DNA from: Verrucomicrobiaceae bacterium
Lineage (GTDB): Bacteria; Verrucomicrobiota; Verrucomicrobiia; Verrucomicrobiales; Akkermansiaceae
NCBI GenBank assembly: GCA_027484055.1
Contig: JAIXQH010000070.1
Span: 62,001-126,000 of the forward strand
Reading direction: 5' to 3'
DNA: 64,000 nucleotides
The notes beneath the pieces were generated by a model, which was given only the letters and a program-made list of their open reading frames with translations, had not been told where the DNA came from and did not search any database. Shown here piece after piece: positions 44,889 through 53,978 of this stretch. Each line of letters starts with the position of its first letter. Within the stretch, counting starts at the first letter, position 1. The translations under genes were made by a program, and so were the position numbers.

Positions 44889-47800
44889 ACCCATCGACCT
44901 CCCGTCCGTCCAGCGCACGCTCGGCCAACTCCAAGCGGGCGTCTCAGACATCGTCGCGCGTGAGCAGGAGTTGATCAAAAACCGTGCCGAGCGCCTCGTC
45001 GTCGTCCGTCGCGAAATGATCCAGCGCCACGAGGCCGACGAGGAAAAACTCACGCAGCGGATCCACGAACTCGCCGCCGAGCGCCAACAAGCGATCGCCC
45101 GTGAGGAGGCCCATTTCGCCCTGCGCGCCTCGAAAATCCAGAAAGCGTATCACGCCAGCCGCAGTGCCAGCGCCGACCGTGCCCAAGGCGTGAAGGACCG
45201 CCGACTCGGCCAAGTGCAAGGGGCCCTCATGCGCGCTCGCGAGGCTCGGATGCTCGAACTGGCTGAGGTAAAATCCGCGCACCAAGCGTTCTTGGAGCAG
45301 CTCTCCGGGGACCGCGTCGCTCGCCACAGCGTGCTGAAATCGGTGCTCGCGGCCTTGAAATCCTACAAGCCCCTCATCGCCAAACGCTTCGATGGCCGCC
45401 AGCCATTACCTGCGCAGGAAGCCCTCACCGGAAGCCCGGAACAACTCCGCCAACAAAGCCTCACCCATTTAGAAAACGCCCGTGAAGCCGCTGCGGCGGC
45501 ACAGAAATTGCCCTTGGCCACGCTCTTCCGCTGGCTGCCGCTGTCCTTTTTCGCATTCTCCATCACCAATGCCTTTTTCGTGGGTGCGATAACGTACATC
45601 GCCATCCCAGAAGCGATTTTACTCGGAATTTGGCTCACCGGATTCGTCAGTGCGAGGCCGACGATCCGCCGTGCTGCAGAGTCCTTAGCCGCGGCAAAAG
45701 CCTTCGAGATCGCCGCAGAAAAAGAATCCACCCGCCACCTGCAAGCCCTCGCCGACGAGGTAAAAACCGAGCAAAGCGAAGAAGGTCAAAGCCTCAGCGC
45801 CACCTTCCGCGAGTCGGAAGCGGAGTGGAAGGCCCGCATCGCAGAAGGCCAGAAAAAACTCGACCGCCAGCTCGCCCGACTCCCCGCCAAGCATCAAAAA
45901 CTCCACCAACGCCGCCTCGCGAAAATCGAGGCCGCCCATGAAATTTCTCTCAAGCAGGCGCAAGGCGAAGCCGCCGACCGTCTGCGTAATGCCGAGTCCG
46001 CCAAGGCCCGCATCAACGACACCATCCAAGCCGACGTGGGCGCAAAAATCCGCGCCCTCGCCCAGCCGTGGCAGGATGAAGTGCTCCCTTTCTTCCACGC
46101 GCTCAACGACTTGGAAAAAACCTCCAGCGTCGATTTCCCAAGCTGGACGAAAGAAACCTGCGCCACCTGGACCGCCCCGCTAGAGGCACCACCAGCCGTG
46201 CGCGTCGGCCATTGCGTGGTCAGCGCCGGGAATTTGCCTCACGCCCCCGAGTTGAAACTGCCAGATCAGGGAGCCTTCAAAGTCCCCTTCGCCCTCGGAT
46301 TTCCTGAAACGGCGTCGATCCTCATCGAGAGCGAAGGCAGCGGCGGCCTAGCGACTCAGGCGCTGAACGCCATTTCCCTCCGCCTGCTCGCGTCATTGCC
46401 GCCGGGGCGGGCTTCGTTCGTCTTCATCGACCCAGTCGGCCTTGGGAAAGATTTCGCTGGCTTGATGCACCTTACCGACTATGAGGAAACGCTGATCCAC
46501 CATCGCATCTGGACCCAGAGCACTCAGATCGAGGAACGTCTCGCCGAGCTGAATGACCACATCGAAAAAGTCATCCAAATCTACCTGCGGAACGAATACG
46601 CGACCATCACCGACTACAACGCGCAAGCCGGTGCCGTTCCGGAAAAATACCGCTTCCTCGTCATCGCCGGTTTTCCCAACGCCTTCAGCGACGCGGCCTG
46701 CAAACGGCTGCGCTCCATCGCCTCCAGCGGTGCCCGTTGCGGCGTGCATTTGCTCATGCAGCAGGACACCCACCAGCCACCCTGCGAAGCCGCGCTGCAA
46801 ACGGAGCTGACCCGCGCCTGCCTGCGCCTCACTTTGGAAAACGGCATTTTCACCCTCGTCGGCGCACCCGCAGGCGCGGAGCAAGTGGTGTTCGACGCCC
46901 CGCCCGCGCCGGATGATGCCATCACGCTCGTCCACCGCATCGGTAAGGCCAGCATCGACTCGAACCGCGTGCAAGTCCCCTTCGCCAGCATCGCGCCGCC
47001 GGCCGATGAGGTCTGGACTTCCGACACCACCGATGAGCTACGGGTGCCGATCGGCCGCACCGGGGCGAAGAAATTTCAAATGCTCGCGATTGGTAAAGGC
47101 ACTCGCCAGCACGCCCTCGTCGCCGGGAAAACGGGCTCGGGCAAGTCCACGCTCTTTCACGTCATCATCACCAACCTCGCGCTCTGGTGCAGCCCCGAAC
47201 AGGTGGAATTCTACCTGGTGGATTTCAAAAAAGGCGTGGAATTCAAATGCTACGCCGCCCGGAAATTGCCCCACGCACGGGTCATCGCCATCGAGAGCGA
47301 CAGGGAATTTGCCCTCAGCGTCTTGCAGCGGCTCGATGCCGAACTGAAGCGCCGGGGTGAGCTATTCCGCCGCGTGGGTTCGCAGGATCTCGCGAGTTAC
47401 AAACGCAGCCCCGGCCACGAGGTGCTGCCCCGCAGCTTGCTCCTCATCGACGAATTTCAAGAGTTCTTCACCGAGGATGACGCCGTCGCCCAAGAGGCCT
47501 CCCTGCTGCTTGACCGCATCGTCCGCCAGGGCCGCGCCTTCGGCATCCATGTCATCCTCGGCTCGCAAACCCTCGGCGGTGCCTACACCTTGGCCCGCGC
47601 CACCCTCGGCCAAATGGTTATCCGCGTGGCCCTCCAGTGCAACGAAACGGACGCCCACCTCATCATGGACGACGACAATCCCGCCCCGCGCCTACTCACC
47701 CGGCCCGGCGAAGGCATTTACAACGACCAAGCCGGAGCGCTCGCAGCCAATAGCCCCTTTCAAATCGTCTGGCTCCCCGAAGAGGAGCGCGACGCCTTGC

Positions 47801-48666
47801 TCGACGGTGTGCAGCAACGCGCCGCCCGCGAAGGCACCACGCTCCCCGGGCCGATCATTTTTGAAGGAAATTCCCCTGCCGACGTGCGCGACAATGCCGA
47901 GCTGGCCTCTGCCCGGAAATCCCCGCCGACCAGCCTGCCCACCGCTGCGCGCGCTTGGCTCGGTGCGCCGAATTCCATCAAAGGCCCCACCGCCGCGCTC
48001 TTCCGCCGCCAGAGTGGCAGCCACCTGCTCGCCGTGGGCCAGTCCGCCGAGCGCACCCTCTCGCTGCTGCTCATCAGCGCCGCCTCCCTTGCCGCAGAAT
48101 TCCCAGTGGGCCGGGCGAAATTCTTCATCGTTGATCCCCACGCCGCCCCGCCCTTCAAGTCTCTCGACGCCCGCATGCCGCAGGAAATCCGCCACATCGG
48201 GCCGAGCGAAGTCGCAGGCGTCATGACCGAACTCGCCGCCGAACTCCAAGCCCGCGAGACCGACCCGAGTGCCGAGGCGGCGGAAATTTTCGTGATCGTC
48301 CACGATTTGCAACGCTTCAAATCCCTCCGCCCCGACGACGAATTCCGCTTCAGCAGCGACCCCGACACAGGCCCAAGTCCCGCCCAAGCCTTCGCCAATC
48401 TCCTCACCGAAGGCGGCCCGGCAGGCATTCACGTGCTGGCCTCCATCGACACCTGGAACAACGTCAGCCGCTGGATCCCACGCAAGCTGCTGGCGGAGTT
48501 TGAAATGCGCGTGCTCTTCCAAATGAGTGCGAATGACTCGTCGAATCTCATCGATTCCCCCGCTGCCGCCAGCCTCGGCCTGCACCGTGCGCTCTTCCAC
48601 CAAGAGAACCTCGGCACCCTAGAAACCTTCCGCCCCTACGCCATGCCCGACGAGGGTTGGATCTAG
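44872..48666 (+). CDS. Membrane-anchored FtsK/SpoIIIE-type ATPase (EccC-like)
   Basis: A 1264-residue protein. Residues 1-215 form a charged coiled coil, 216-262 two transmembrane helices (LSFFAFSITNAFFVGAI, AIPEAILLGIWLTGF), and 270-390 another coiled coil. Three P-loop modules follow: a degenerate one around 484-650 (ESEGSGG instead of Walker A), an intact FtsK domain with GKTGSGKS (752-759) and Walker B LLLIDEF (857-862), and a degenerate third one (1049-1264, VGQSAERT at 1055-1062). This plan matches the triple-domain EccC/YukBA-type motor of type VII secretion more than chromosomal FtsK, which has a different membrane region and a gamma domain. Only the middle domain should hydrolyse ATP. 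Confidence 0.85.
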   Translation: MQTAPKPIDLPSVQRTLGQLQAGVSDIVAREQELIKNRAERLVVVRREMIQRHEADEEKLTQRIHELAAERQQAIAREEAHFALRASKIQKAYHASRSASADRAQGVKDRRLGQVQGALMRAREARMLELAEVKSAHQAFLEQLSGDRVARHSVLKSVLAALKSYKPLIAKRFDGRQPLPAQEALTGSPEQLRQQSLTHLENAREAAAAAQKLPLATLFRWLPLSFFAFSITNAFFVGAITYIAIPEAILLGIWLTGFVSARPTIRRAAESLAAAKAFEIAAEKESTRHLQALADEVKTEQSEEGQSLSATFRESEAEWKARIAEGQKKLDRQLARLPAKHQKLHQRRLAKIEAAHEISLKQAQGEAADRLRNAESAKARINDTIQADVGAKIRALAQPWQDEVLPFFHALNDLEKTSSVDFPSWTKETCATWTAPLEAPPAVRVGHCVVSAGNLPHAPELKLPDQGAFKVPFALGFPETASILIESEGSGGLATQALNAISLRLLASLPPGRASFVFIDPVGLGKDFAGLMHLTDYEETLIHHRIWTQSTQIEERLAELNDHIEKVIQIYLRNEYATITDYNAQAGAVPEKYRFLVIAGFPNAFSDAACKRLRSIASSGARCGVHLLMQQDTHQPPCEAALQTELTRACLRLTLENGIFTLVGAPAGAEQVVFDAPPAPDDAITLVHRIGKASIDSNRVQVPFASIAPPADEVWTSDTTDELRVPIGRTGAKKFQMLAIGKGTRQHALVAGKTGSGKSTLFHVIITNLALWCSPEQVEFYLVDFKKGVEFKCYAARKLPHARVIAIESDREFALSVLQRLDAELKRRGELFRRVGSQDLASYKRSPGHEVLPRSLLLIDEFQEFFTEDDAVAQEASLLLDRIVRQGRAFGIHVILGSQTLGGAYTLARATLGQMVIRVALQCNETDAHLIMDDDNPAPRLLTRPGEGIYNDQAGALAANSPFQIVWLPEEERDALLDGVQQRAAREGTTLPGPIIFEGNSPADVRDNAELASARKSPPTSLPTAARAWLGAPNSIKGPTAALFRRQSGSHLLAVGQSAERTLSLLLISAASLAAEFPVGRAKFFIVDPHAAPPFKSLDARMPQEIRHIGPSEVAGVMTELAAELQARETDPSAEAAEIFVIVHDLQRFKSLRPDDEFRFSSDPDTGPSPAQAFANLLTEGGPAGIHVLASIDTWNNVSRWIPRKLLAEFEMRVLFQMSANDSSNLIDSPAAASLGLHRALFHQENLGTLETFRPYAMPDEGWI

Positions 48667-48682
48667 TCGCAAGAGAAATGCA

Positions 48683-48801
48683 TGTAGCGTCGCTCTATGA
48701 GCGTCGGTGCGGCTGAACTGCGCGGAGCTTCTTCATTCGCTTTGGCAAGCGCACCTCTTGCCTCGCGGCCAGTTTGCGACGGTCGCAGACGCGCCGCTAC
48801 A
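48683..48801. repeat. Tandem 119-bp repeat, copy 1
   Basis: It begins TGTAGCGTCGCTCTATGAGC and ends CGCAGACGCGCCGCTACA, so the two ends are imperfect inverted repeats of about 25 bp. The same unit recurs at 48817 with only a few differences and a 15-base spacer. This is the form of a REP/MITE-like mobile palindrome. It lies 17 bases after the ATPase stop. Confidence 0.85.
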
Positions 48802-48816
48802 GGTGAAAGGGGCGCA

Positions 48817-48935
48817 TGTAGCGTCGCTCTGTGAGCGTCGGTGCGGCTGAACTGCGCGGAGCTTCTTCATTCGCTTTACCCAGTGCACCTCATGCCTTGC
48901 GGCCAGTTTGCGACGGTCGCAGACGCGCCGCTACA
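48817..48935. repeat. Tandem 119-bp repeat, copy 2
   Basis: Second copy of the unit at 48683, offset by 134 bases. It has the same inverted ends and about 95 percent identity; the main differences are in the central TTTGGCAAGCGCACCTCTT versus TTTACCCAGTGCACCTCAT segment. No open frame crosses both copies convincingly. Confidence 0.85.
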
Positions 48936-48971
48936 AGGGAGCCACTACCACGGGCTCGAAATCCAGCCGTC

Positions 48972-49817
48972 CTAAAACGAGCTCAGTCGCACGCCAAGCA
49001 CGGAGCTTGCACCTGGCGCGAGCGTCACGGCATTTCCGGCGACGTTTCCAGACTCCACACAGACCATGTGTGGGTATTCCTCGTCACCGAAGTCGGCCAT
49101 GCGCTTGGATTTCTCGATCCATGGGTTCCAGACAATGGTGGAGTCCGAGCCGGTTTTTTCGACGCGGATGCTGCGTTGGAATCCGGGATCGAGGATGTCC
49201 ACCGTGGCGCGCGTGTCGCCATAGACACGGTCCACCTCGCTGGAGATCTGGATGGGGCAAGATTCAGAGTGGCTGAGGGCGGCGACTTTATCGAGATAAG
49301 TCACCCCTTCCAGACCGGTGATGGAAATGGCGGAGATGTCGCTGATTTGAAAATACGTGTGCAGGCAGGTCTCGATTTGAGCGACTTCGGTGGAGCGGTT
49401 CGCCACGGAAAGCTCCATGAGCAGGCTATCTGCCACGGTGACGAGGAACTCGACTTGGAAGCCATCCGTGCTGGGGAGTGTGAAACGAAGGGTCACTGCG
49501 CCGTTTGATAGAAGACACGTTTCCGTGAGCTTCCAAGTGCTGGTGCGGGCGTAGCCGTGGGCTGGAAATCCGTCGCGCGGCCCGAACCATGGGAAAATGA
49601 TCGGCACGCCACCACGGATCGGGCTGCCCTCGGCGAACTGGCTGGCCGCACTCATGAAGAGGAGCGGTGGCTCACCTATTTTTTGAAAATGGGTGACGTG
49701 GGCGCCGTGCAGGTAGATTTCAGCATGGCTCCATGGGGTTTCCACGATGGCTTTGAGCAGGCCGCCGTTTCCGGGGGCGAGGGTGAGGTGGCCGGGGATT
49801 TCGAGGGCGTCTGACAT
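48972..49817 (-). CDS. D-hexose-6-phosphate mutarotase-like (YeaD)
   Basis: A 281-residue aldose-1-epimerase-fold protein of the YeaD group. Key segments are YLHGAHVTHFQ, RGGVPIIFPWFGPRDGFPAH, HGYARTSTW, CLHTYFQISDIS (catalytic His) and VESGNVAGNAVTLAPG (catalytic Glu). It interconverts the anomers of glucose-6-phosphate or related sugars in the cytoplasm. It lies six bases downstream of ftsZ on the same strand and may be read through from the division cluster. Confidence 0.88.
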   Translation of the reverse strand: MSDALEIPGHLTLAPGNGGLLKAIVETPWSHAEIYLHGAHVTHFQKIGEPPLLFMSAASQFAEGSPIRGGVPIIFPWFGPRDGFPAHGYARTSTWKLTETCLLSNGAVTLRFTLPSTDGFQVEFLVTVADSLLMELSVANRSTEVAQIETCLHTYFQISDISAISITGLEGVTYLDKVAALSHSESCPIQISSEVDRVYGDTRATVDILDPGFQRSIRVEKTGSDSTIVWNPWIEKSKRMADFGDEEYPHMVCVESGNVAGNAVTLAPGASSVLGVRLSSF

Positions 49818-49822
49818 GGGAT

Positions 49823-51664
49823 TTATTTCTTTTTACGGAGGAAGGGTGGGAGGTCGAGGTCTTCACCCTCGAAGACATTTGGAGATTCTCCTTCGAAGCG
49901 GCCACGCGGGGTGGAGTCGAGGGAGAGCTCGCTCTGAGGAACGCTGGACTTGATGCCGAGTTTTAACTTCGGGGGTTCTGGCTCAGCAGGTGGAACGATA
50001 TCTTCTGCGGGCGCTTCTTCGGAAGGGTTGCGCCTGCCCCATGAGGGAATGATCGAGCGACGCTGCGGCCGGAGCACCATGCCGGGGCTGGGATCTGCCC
50101 ATTCTTCGGTGGATTCGATGGGTGCGGGGTCGGGTTCGTCCGCTTCGGTGTAGGGATGGATTTCTGGCTCGGGCTCGGGCTCGGTGTAGATGAATGGCTC
50201 GTCTTCTGGCTCGATCTGAAGTTCCGGCTCTGGCGCAGGCTCGGGTTCAGGTTCGACGTCCGGCGCGGGTGGAGTTTCGGCTGGGGTGGCTGCAAAAAAA
50301 TCGGGTTCTGCGAAGGGGCGCTCTTCGTCGAAGAGGGAAAGATTCGCCGAGGATGAAGCGAGCGAGCGACGGAATTTAGACAGGGGTGCGGAGCCGCGTG
50401 CTGGCTTGGCGGCAGCTGCGGCCGCTGGACTCGGCTCAAAAAACACATCAGAAAATGGTTCGGGAACTCTTGCTTCAGGAAACACCTCAGGAATCGGTGT
50501 CTCGGGAATCCGCGCCTCTGGACTACGCGGCTCTAGCTCTGCATCGGGTAAAAAGACGGAAATGGTGACGGGTGCCTTCACCGGCTCGACGACAGACACT
50601 GGTGCGGGTGCGGAAGTAAAACCTTGGCTCGGCTCAAGCAGCGGGCTGGCTTGGGCCGGTGGGCTGATGGATTCGCGCTGGGCCATCACGAGTGAGTCTT
50701 CCGGAAGGGCGCTGATGAGGGTGATGGAGAGTGAGTCGCCCATCGTGGGGTCGATGGCTGCGCCGAAGAGAACGTGCGCCTTTTCGGGGACAAATTTCTG
50801 GAGCCCCTGCATGAGGAGTTCGATTTCGAAAAGGGTGAGATCTTCGCCGCCGCAGAGGTGGACGAGCACGGCTTGGGCGTCTTTGAGGAGGGTGCCTTGA
50901 TCGAGCAGCGGGCTGTTTAACGCATTTCGCAGAGCCTTGGCCGCGCGGTCCTTGCCCTCGGCGATGCCGGAACCAAAGAGGCAACGCGAGCGATTGGTGC
51001 GAAGGGCACTCATCAAGTCATCCAGGCCCACGTTGATGAGACCTGGGCGGATAACGAGGCGGATGACCGCTTTGATCGACTCACAAATCATGTGGTCCGC
51101 TGCGGCAAATGCTTCGTGAATACCTTGTTTGGCGAGCACGAGTTCGCCCATGCGGTTGTTATCAAAGGTGACGAGAGCGTTTGAAAGAACGGCGAGTTCG
51201 TTGAGCGCGGTGTCTGCCTGGTCGCGGCGGCGCTTGCCCTCGAAGGCGAAGGGCATCGTGGCGAAGACCACGACGAAGGCACCTTCTTCCCGGGCGATGC
51301 GGGTGACGATCGGTGCGGCACCGGAGCCAGTGCCACCGCCTAGGCCGGTGCAGAGGAAAACGATGCGGCAGCCCCGGATGCTGGCGCGGACTGTTTCTTC
51401 TGCCTCCATCATCGCTTGGTGACCAAGCAGCGGGTCACCGCCTGCGCCAAGGCCGCGGGTGAAATTCACGCCGAGCTGGATTTTTTCCTGGGCCAGGCAG
51501 GAATTCAGCGTGCGGATATCGGTGTTGAGGGCGAGCAGCGAGGCACCGTCCACCCCGTCGAGGGCGACTCGCTCCAGCATGTTGGCACCCGCGCCGCCGA
51601 GGCCGATGATTTTGACAGCGGAGGCGGGGATGGTTTGCTGGGGATCGCGGTTGTAGTGGATCAT
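49823..51664 (-). CDS. ftsZ: Cell division protein FtsZ with long C-terminal linker
   Basis: A 613-residue tubulin homologue. The GTP-binding signature is GLGGGTGSGAAP (107-118); the T7 loop and other motifs are in NVGLDDLMSALRTNRSRC-like and FGSGIAEGKDRA segments. The globular part ends near residue 325. About 250 residues of acidic, proline-rich low-complexity linker follow (EPEPEPAPEPELQ), ending in the basic/hydrophobic tip LDLPPFLRKKK, which should bind FtsA. Typical FtsZ is 350-400 residues, so the extra length is in the linker. The palindromic spacer at 51670-51753 separates it from ftsA. Confidence 0.95.
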   Translation of the reverse strand: MIHYNRDPQQTIPASAVKIIGLGGAGANMLERVALDGVDGASLLALNTDIRTLNSCLAQEKIQLGVNFTRGLGAGGDPLLGHQAMMEAEETVRASIRGCRIVFLCTGLGGGTGSGAAPIVTRIAREEGAFVVVFATMPFAFEGKRRRDQADTALNELAVLSNALVTFDNNRMGELVLAKQGIHEAFAAADHMICESIKAVIRLVIRPGLINVGLDDLMSALRTNRSRCLFGSGIAEGKDRAAKALRNALNSPLLDQGTLLKDAQAVLVHLCGGEDLTLFEIELLMQGLQKFVPEKAHVLFGAAIDPTMGDSLSITLISALPEDSLVMAQRESISPPAQASPLLEPSQGFTSAPAPVSVVEPVKAPVTISVFLPDAELEPRSPEARIPETPIPEVFPEARVPEPFSDVFFEPSPAAAAAAKPARGSAPLSKFRRSLASSSANLSLFDEERPFAEPDFFAATPAETPPAPDVEPEPEPAPEPELQIEPEDEPFIYTEPEPEPEIHPYTEADEPDPAPIESTEEWADPSPGMVLRPQRRSIIPSWGRRNPSEEAPAEDIVPPAEPEPPKLKLGIKSSVPQSELSLDSTPRGRFEGESPNVFEGEDLDLPPFLRKKK

Positions 51665-51669
51665 TTTAA

Positions 51670-51753
51670 GTTAAAAGTTATTGGTTATTAGTTAGAAGTT
51701 TGAGGCCTTTGGAATATTTATTTACGAATAACAAATAACCCATAACTTCTAAC
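51670..51753. repeat. AT-rich palindromic element between ftsA and ftsZ
   Basis: Two imperfect 25-bp inverted arms, 51670-51694 (GTTAAAAGTTATTGGTTATT start) and 51729-51753, match at about 22 of 25 positions when one is reverse complemented. The element fills the ftsA-ftsZ gap and is far more AT-rich than the neighbours. It can fold into a long hairpin in the transcript and resembles short dispersed palindromic repeats. Confidence 0.7.
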
Positions 51754-51759
51754 GATATA

Positions 51760-52974
51760 TCATTTCCCAATGGGCCAGAAGATGTTGCGGATTTTACCGA
51801 AAAGGTTGGCAGGTTTGGCTTTTTCGGTTTCGAGAATTTGGGCGTAGCGGATCAGCCCGATGGCGGTGGAGTATTGGGGATCGCGGTAGCTGGCTTGGAT
51901 ACCGCTGACGTCGGGTGGCTCGGGGCGGTAGATGTCACGGCCGAAGACGTCGAAGGCGAGTGTATCGAAGCCGCGCATGAGGCTGGTGCCGCCGGCGAGG
52001 AAAATGCCTGCACCGATGGCCTCGACGGCTCCGGGGGGCAGGCGCTGGCGCACGAGCTTCAAGGTTTCTTCGAGGCGCTGGCGGATCACTTCGTTGAGCA
52101 CGCTGCGGGAGACTTCCACCTCGGCGAAGCCGCGGTCGTCGGTGAGCTTGGCCATGCCGATGGAGCGAGCGGGATCGGCGGAAGCGTCGCCTTCCATGAT
52201 TTTCAAACGATCTGCGGCGGAAAATTGGAGGCCGGTGACGAGGTGGATGTCGTTGGTGATGTGGTCGCCACCGACGGGGATGCAACCGGATGCGGCGATG
52301 GCCCCATTCAAGTAGAGCGCGTAGTCGGTCGTGCCGCCACCGATGTCGATGACGAGTGCGCCGCGCTCGCGCTGCTCGCGGTCGAGTGCCATTTGAGCGG
52401 TGGCGATGGGGGAGAAGACAATATCGTCCACCTCCAGCGGGATTTCTCGGACCAACTTAATGCTATTCTGAATGCGGGTACCGATGCCGTGGACGATGTG
52501 GAAATCTGCCTCTACGGTTTTCCCAAACAGGCCGACGGGACTGGTCGAGTGCTCTAGCCCATCGAGCAGATAGTTCCGGATGATCGGGTGGAGATAGACG
52601 TGGTCTTGTGGGATGTGGACGTCCCGGGCGATGGTGCGCGCTTCTTCGACATGCTCTGGGGCGACGGTCGGGTGATTGTCTGGGAGGCGGAAGGTGCCGC
52701 GGTTGTTGATTCCTTGGATGTGAGCCCCGCTGACGGCGAGGTAAACGCTGCCGATTTCCACGTCGCTGGAGTCTTCTGCCTTGGCGAGTGCGTCCTTGAG
52801 GCAGGCGCGGGCTTGCGAGAAATCATAAATTTCGCCTTTGCGAACGCCGGCCGTTTTCGTCACGCCGATGCCGAGGATTTTAACCGCGCTGTCCGGTTTA
52901 ATTTCCCCGACGACGATGCAGGTCTTGCTGGTGCCGATTTCGAGTCCGACGTGAATTTTGGTGCGACGTGCCAT
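51760..52974 (-). CDS. ftsA: Cell division protein FtsA
   Basis: A 404-residue actin-like ATPase. Phosphate-1 is HVGLEIGTSKTCIVVGEI; the later ALVIDIGGGTTDYALYLNG and AGGTSLMRGFDTLA are the other nucleotide-binding segments. The C-terminal amphipathic helix (around GKIRNIFWPIGK) anchors it to the membrane. It links FtsZ to the divisome. The ATG at 52974 gives the standard start; the 36 upstream residues in the open frame are not family-like. Confidence 0.95.
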   Translation of the reverse strand: MARRTKIHVGLEIGTSKTCIVVGEIKPDSAVKILGIGVTKTAGVRKGEIYDFSQARACLKDALAKAEDSSDVEIGSVYLAVSGAHIQGINNRGTFRLPDNHPTVAPEHVEEARTIARDVHIPQDHVYLHPIIRNYLLDGLEHSTSPVGLFGKTVEADFHIVHGIGTRIQNSIKLVREIPLEVDDIVFSPIATAQMALDREQRERGALVIDIGGGTTDYALYLNGAIAASGCIPVGGDHITNDIHLVTGLQFSAADRLKIMEGDASADPARSIGMAKLTDDRGFAEVEVSRSVLNEVIRQRLEETLKLVRQRLPPGAVEAIGAGIFLAGGTSLMRGFDTLAFDVFGRDIYRPEPPDVSGIQASYRDPQYSTAIGLIRYAQILETEKAKPANLFGKIRNIFWPIGK

Positions 52975-52993
52975 GGCGGTGAGTGGGGGGAAA

Positions 52994-53977
52994 TTAGTTG
53001 CGATTGAGCAGGGTGCTGAGGTCTTTTTCCCGACGAGACTGGCGGATTTCTTGTTCGCTTGGCACGGGTACTGGGATGGCACGTGGAGCGACGGTCTCAG
53101 ATGCGAGCGTGATCGGGACGTTGCGCTCAGGGAGCAGATTGATGGTCTTAATCGTGTAGCCCCGGTCGGTGGCGTGGTTCATGGCGGCGCGGAAATTTTT
53201 GATTTGGCGGGCGTGGTCACCGAGACCGAAGGTGGCCTCTGTGCCTTGATGGGTGGTGAGTTGCAGTGACCACTCGTTCACTTGGCGGATGGTGTCGATC
53301 CACTGGATGGATTGTTCATCTGCCTTGGCAACAGCGTCGAGCAGCCAGAAGCTGTGGCTGAGTTCGGGGTGCTGGAGCTTGAGTCCCGCATGGATGGGGA
53401 AAAGTTCCGAAACGGGCAGCTGAATGGCTGGCAGGCGCATGGCAGAGTCCAACTGCTTGAGTGGGCAGGGGTAAGCGGTGCGGTCTTGGTCCACAAGCAT
53501 GGCTCCGGCGCGGCGCACCTCGGTCAGCCCGGCTTCTGGGCAATGAATCCAAGCGCGCGGCATGCGTGGGATGAGCGAGACGGCGAGAGTGCCGGGGACT
53601 TGCCGATCCACGGTGACAGAGGCGACGCCGGGGAGGGACATGAGCTGAGTTTCGAGGTCGGCGAGGTCGATTTCGAAAATGTTGGGCGGTGGGTTGATGC
53701 CGACGATTTTCCCGAGTTCTGCTTCGTCGAGGATGGGGTTCTCGTTGAGTAGGATAGTTTTTAGCTGAAACTCGGGATTTTTATAAAATGCTTCTCGGAA
53801 GCCAAGCCAACCTCCCCAGCCAATGCCGCCTAGCAGGGCGAGGATGAGCGCGAGCTTGAGCAATTTCCCGGAGAATTTCACCAAGCTGAACCAAGCAATA
53901 CGCGGCGACATGACACGGACCTGAAGTTTCTTCGGGTGTGAGCGGCTGCTGGTCTTGCGGGTTCTGCGCGGGTTCAT
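52994..53977 (-). CDS. ftsQ: Cell division protein FtsQ
   Basis: A 327-residue bitopic membrane protein: a basic N-terminus, one transmembrane helix (LALILALLGGIGWGGWLGF), a POTRA domain (about 70-140, PEFQLKTILLNENPILDEAE, DLETQLMSLPGVASVTVDRQ) and a beta domain with RAWIH and MLVDQDRTAYPC. The C-terminal 50 residues are disordered and rich in Pro, Ser and Glu. It sits between ddl and ftsA as in the classical dcw order. Confidence 0.9.
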   Translation of the reverse strand: MNPRRTRKTSSRSHPKKLQVRVMSPRIAWFSLVKFSGKLLKLALILALLGGIGWGGWLGFREAFYKNPEFQLKTILLNENPILDEAELGKIVGINPPPNIFEIDLADLETQLMSLPGVASVTVDRQVPGTLAVSLIPRMPRAWIHCPEAGLTEVRRAGAMLVDQDRTAYPCPLKQLDSAMRLPAIQLPVSELFPIHAGLKLQHPELSHSFWLLDAVAKADEQSIQWIDTIRQVNEWSLQLTTHQGTEATFGLGDHARQIKNFRAAMNHATDRGYTIKTINLLPERNVPITLASETVAPRAIPVPVPSEQEIRQSRREKDLSTLLNRN

Positions 53978-53978
53978 G

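Noticed and set aside
48683-48935. CRISPR array
   Set aside because: Only two 119-bp copies with inverted ends and a 15-base spacer; no short direct repeats with unique spacers and no cas genes.
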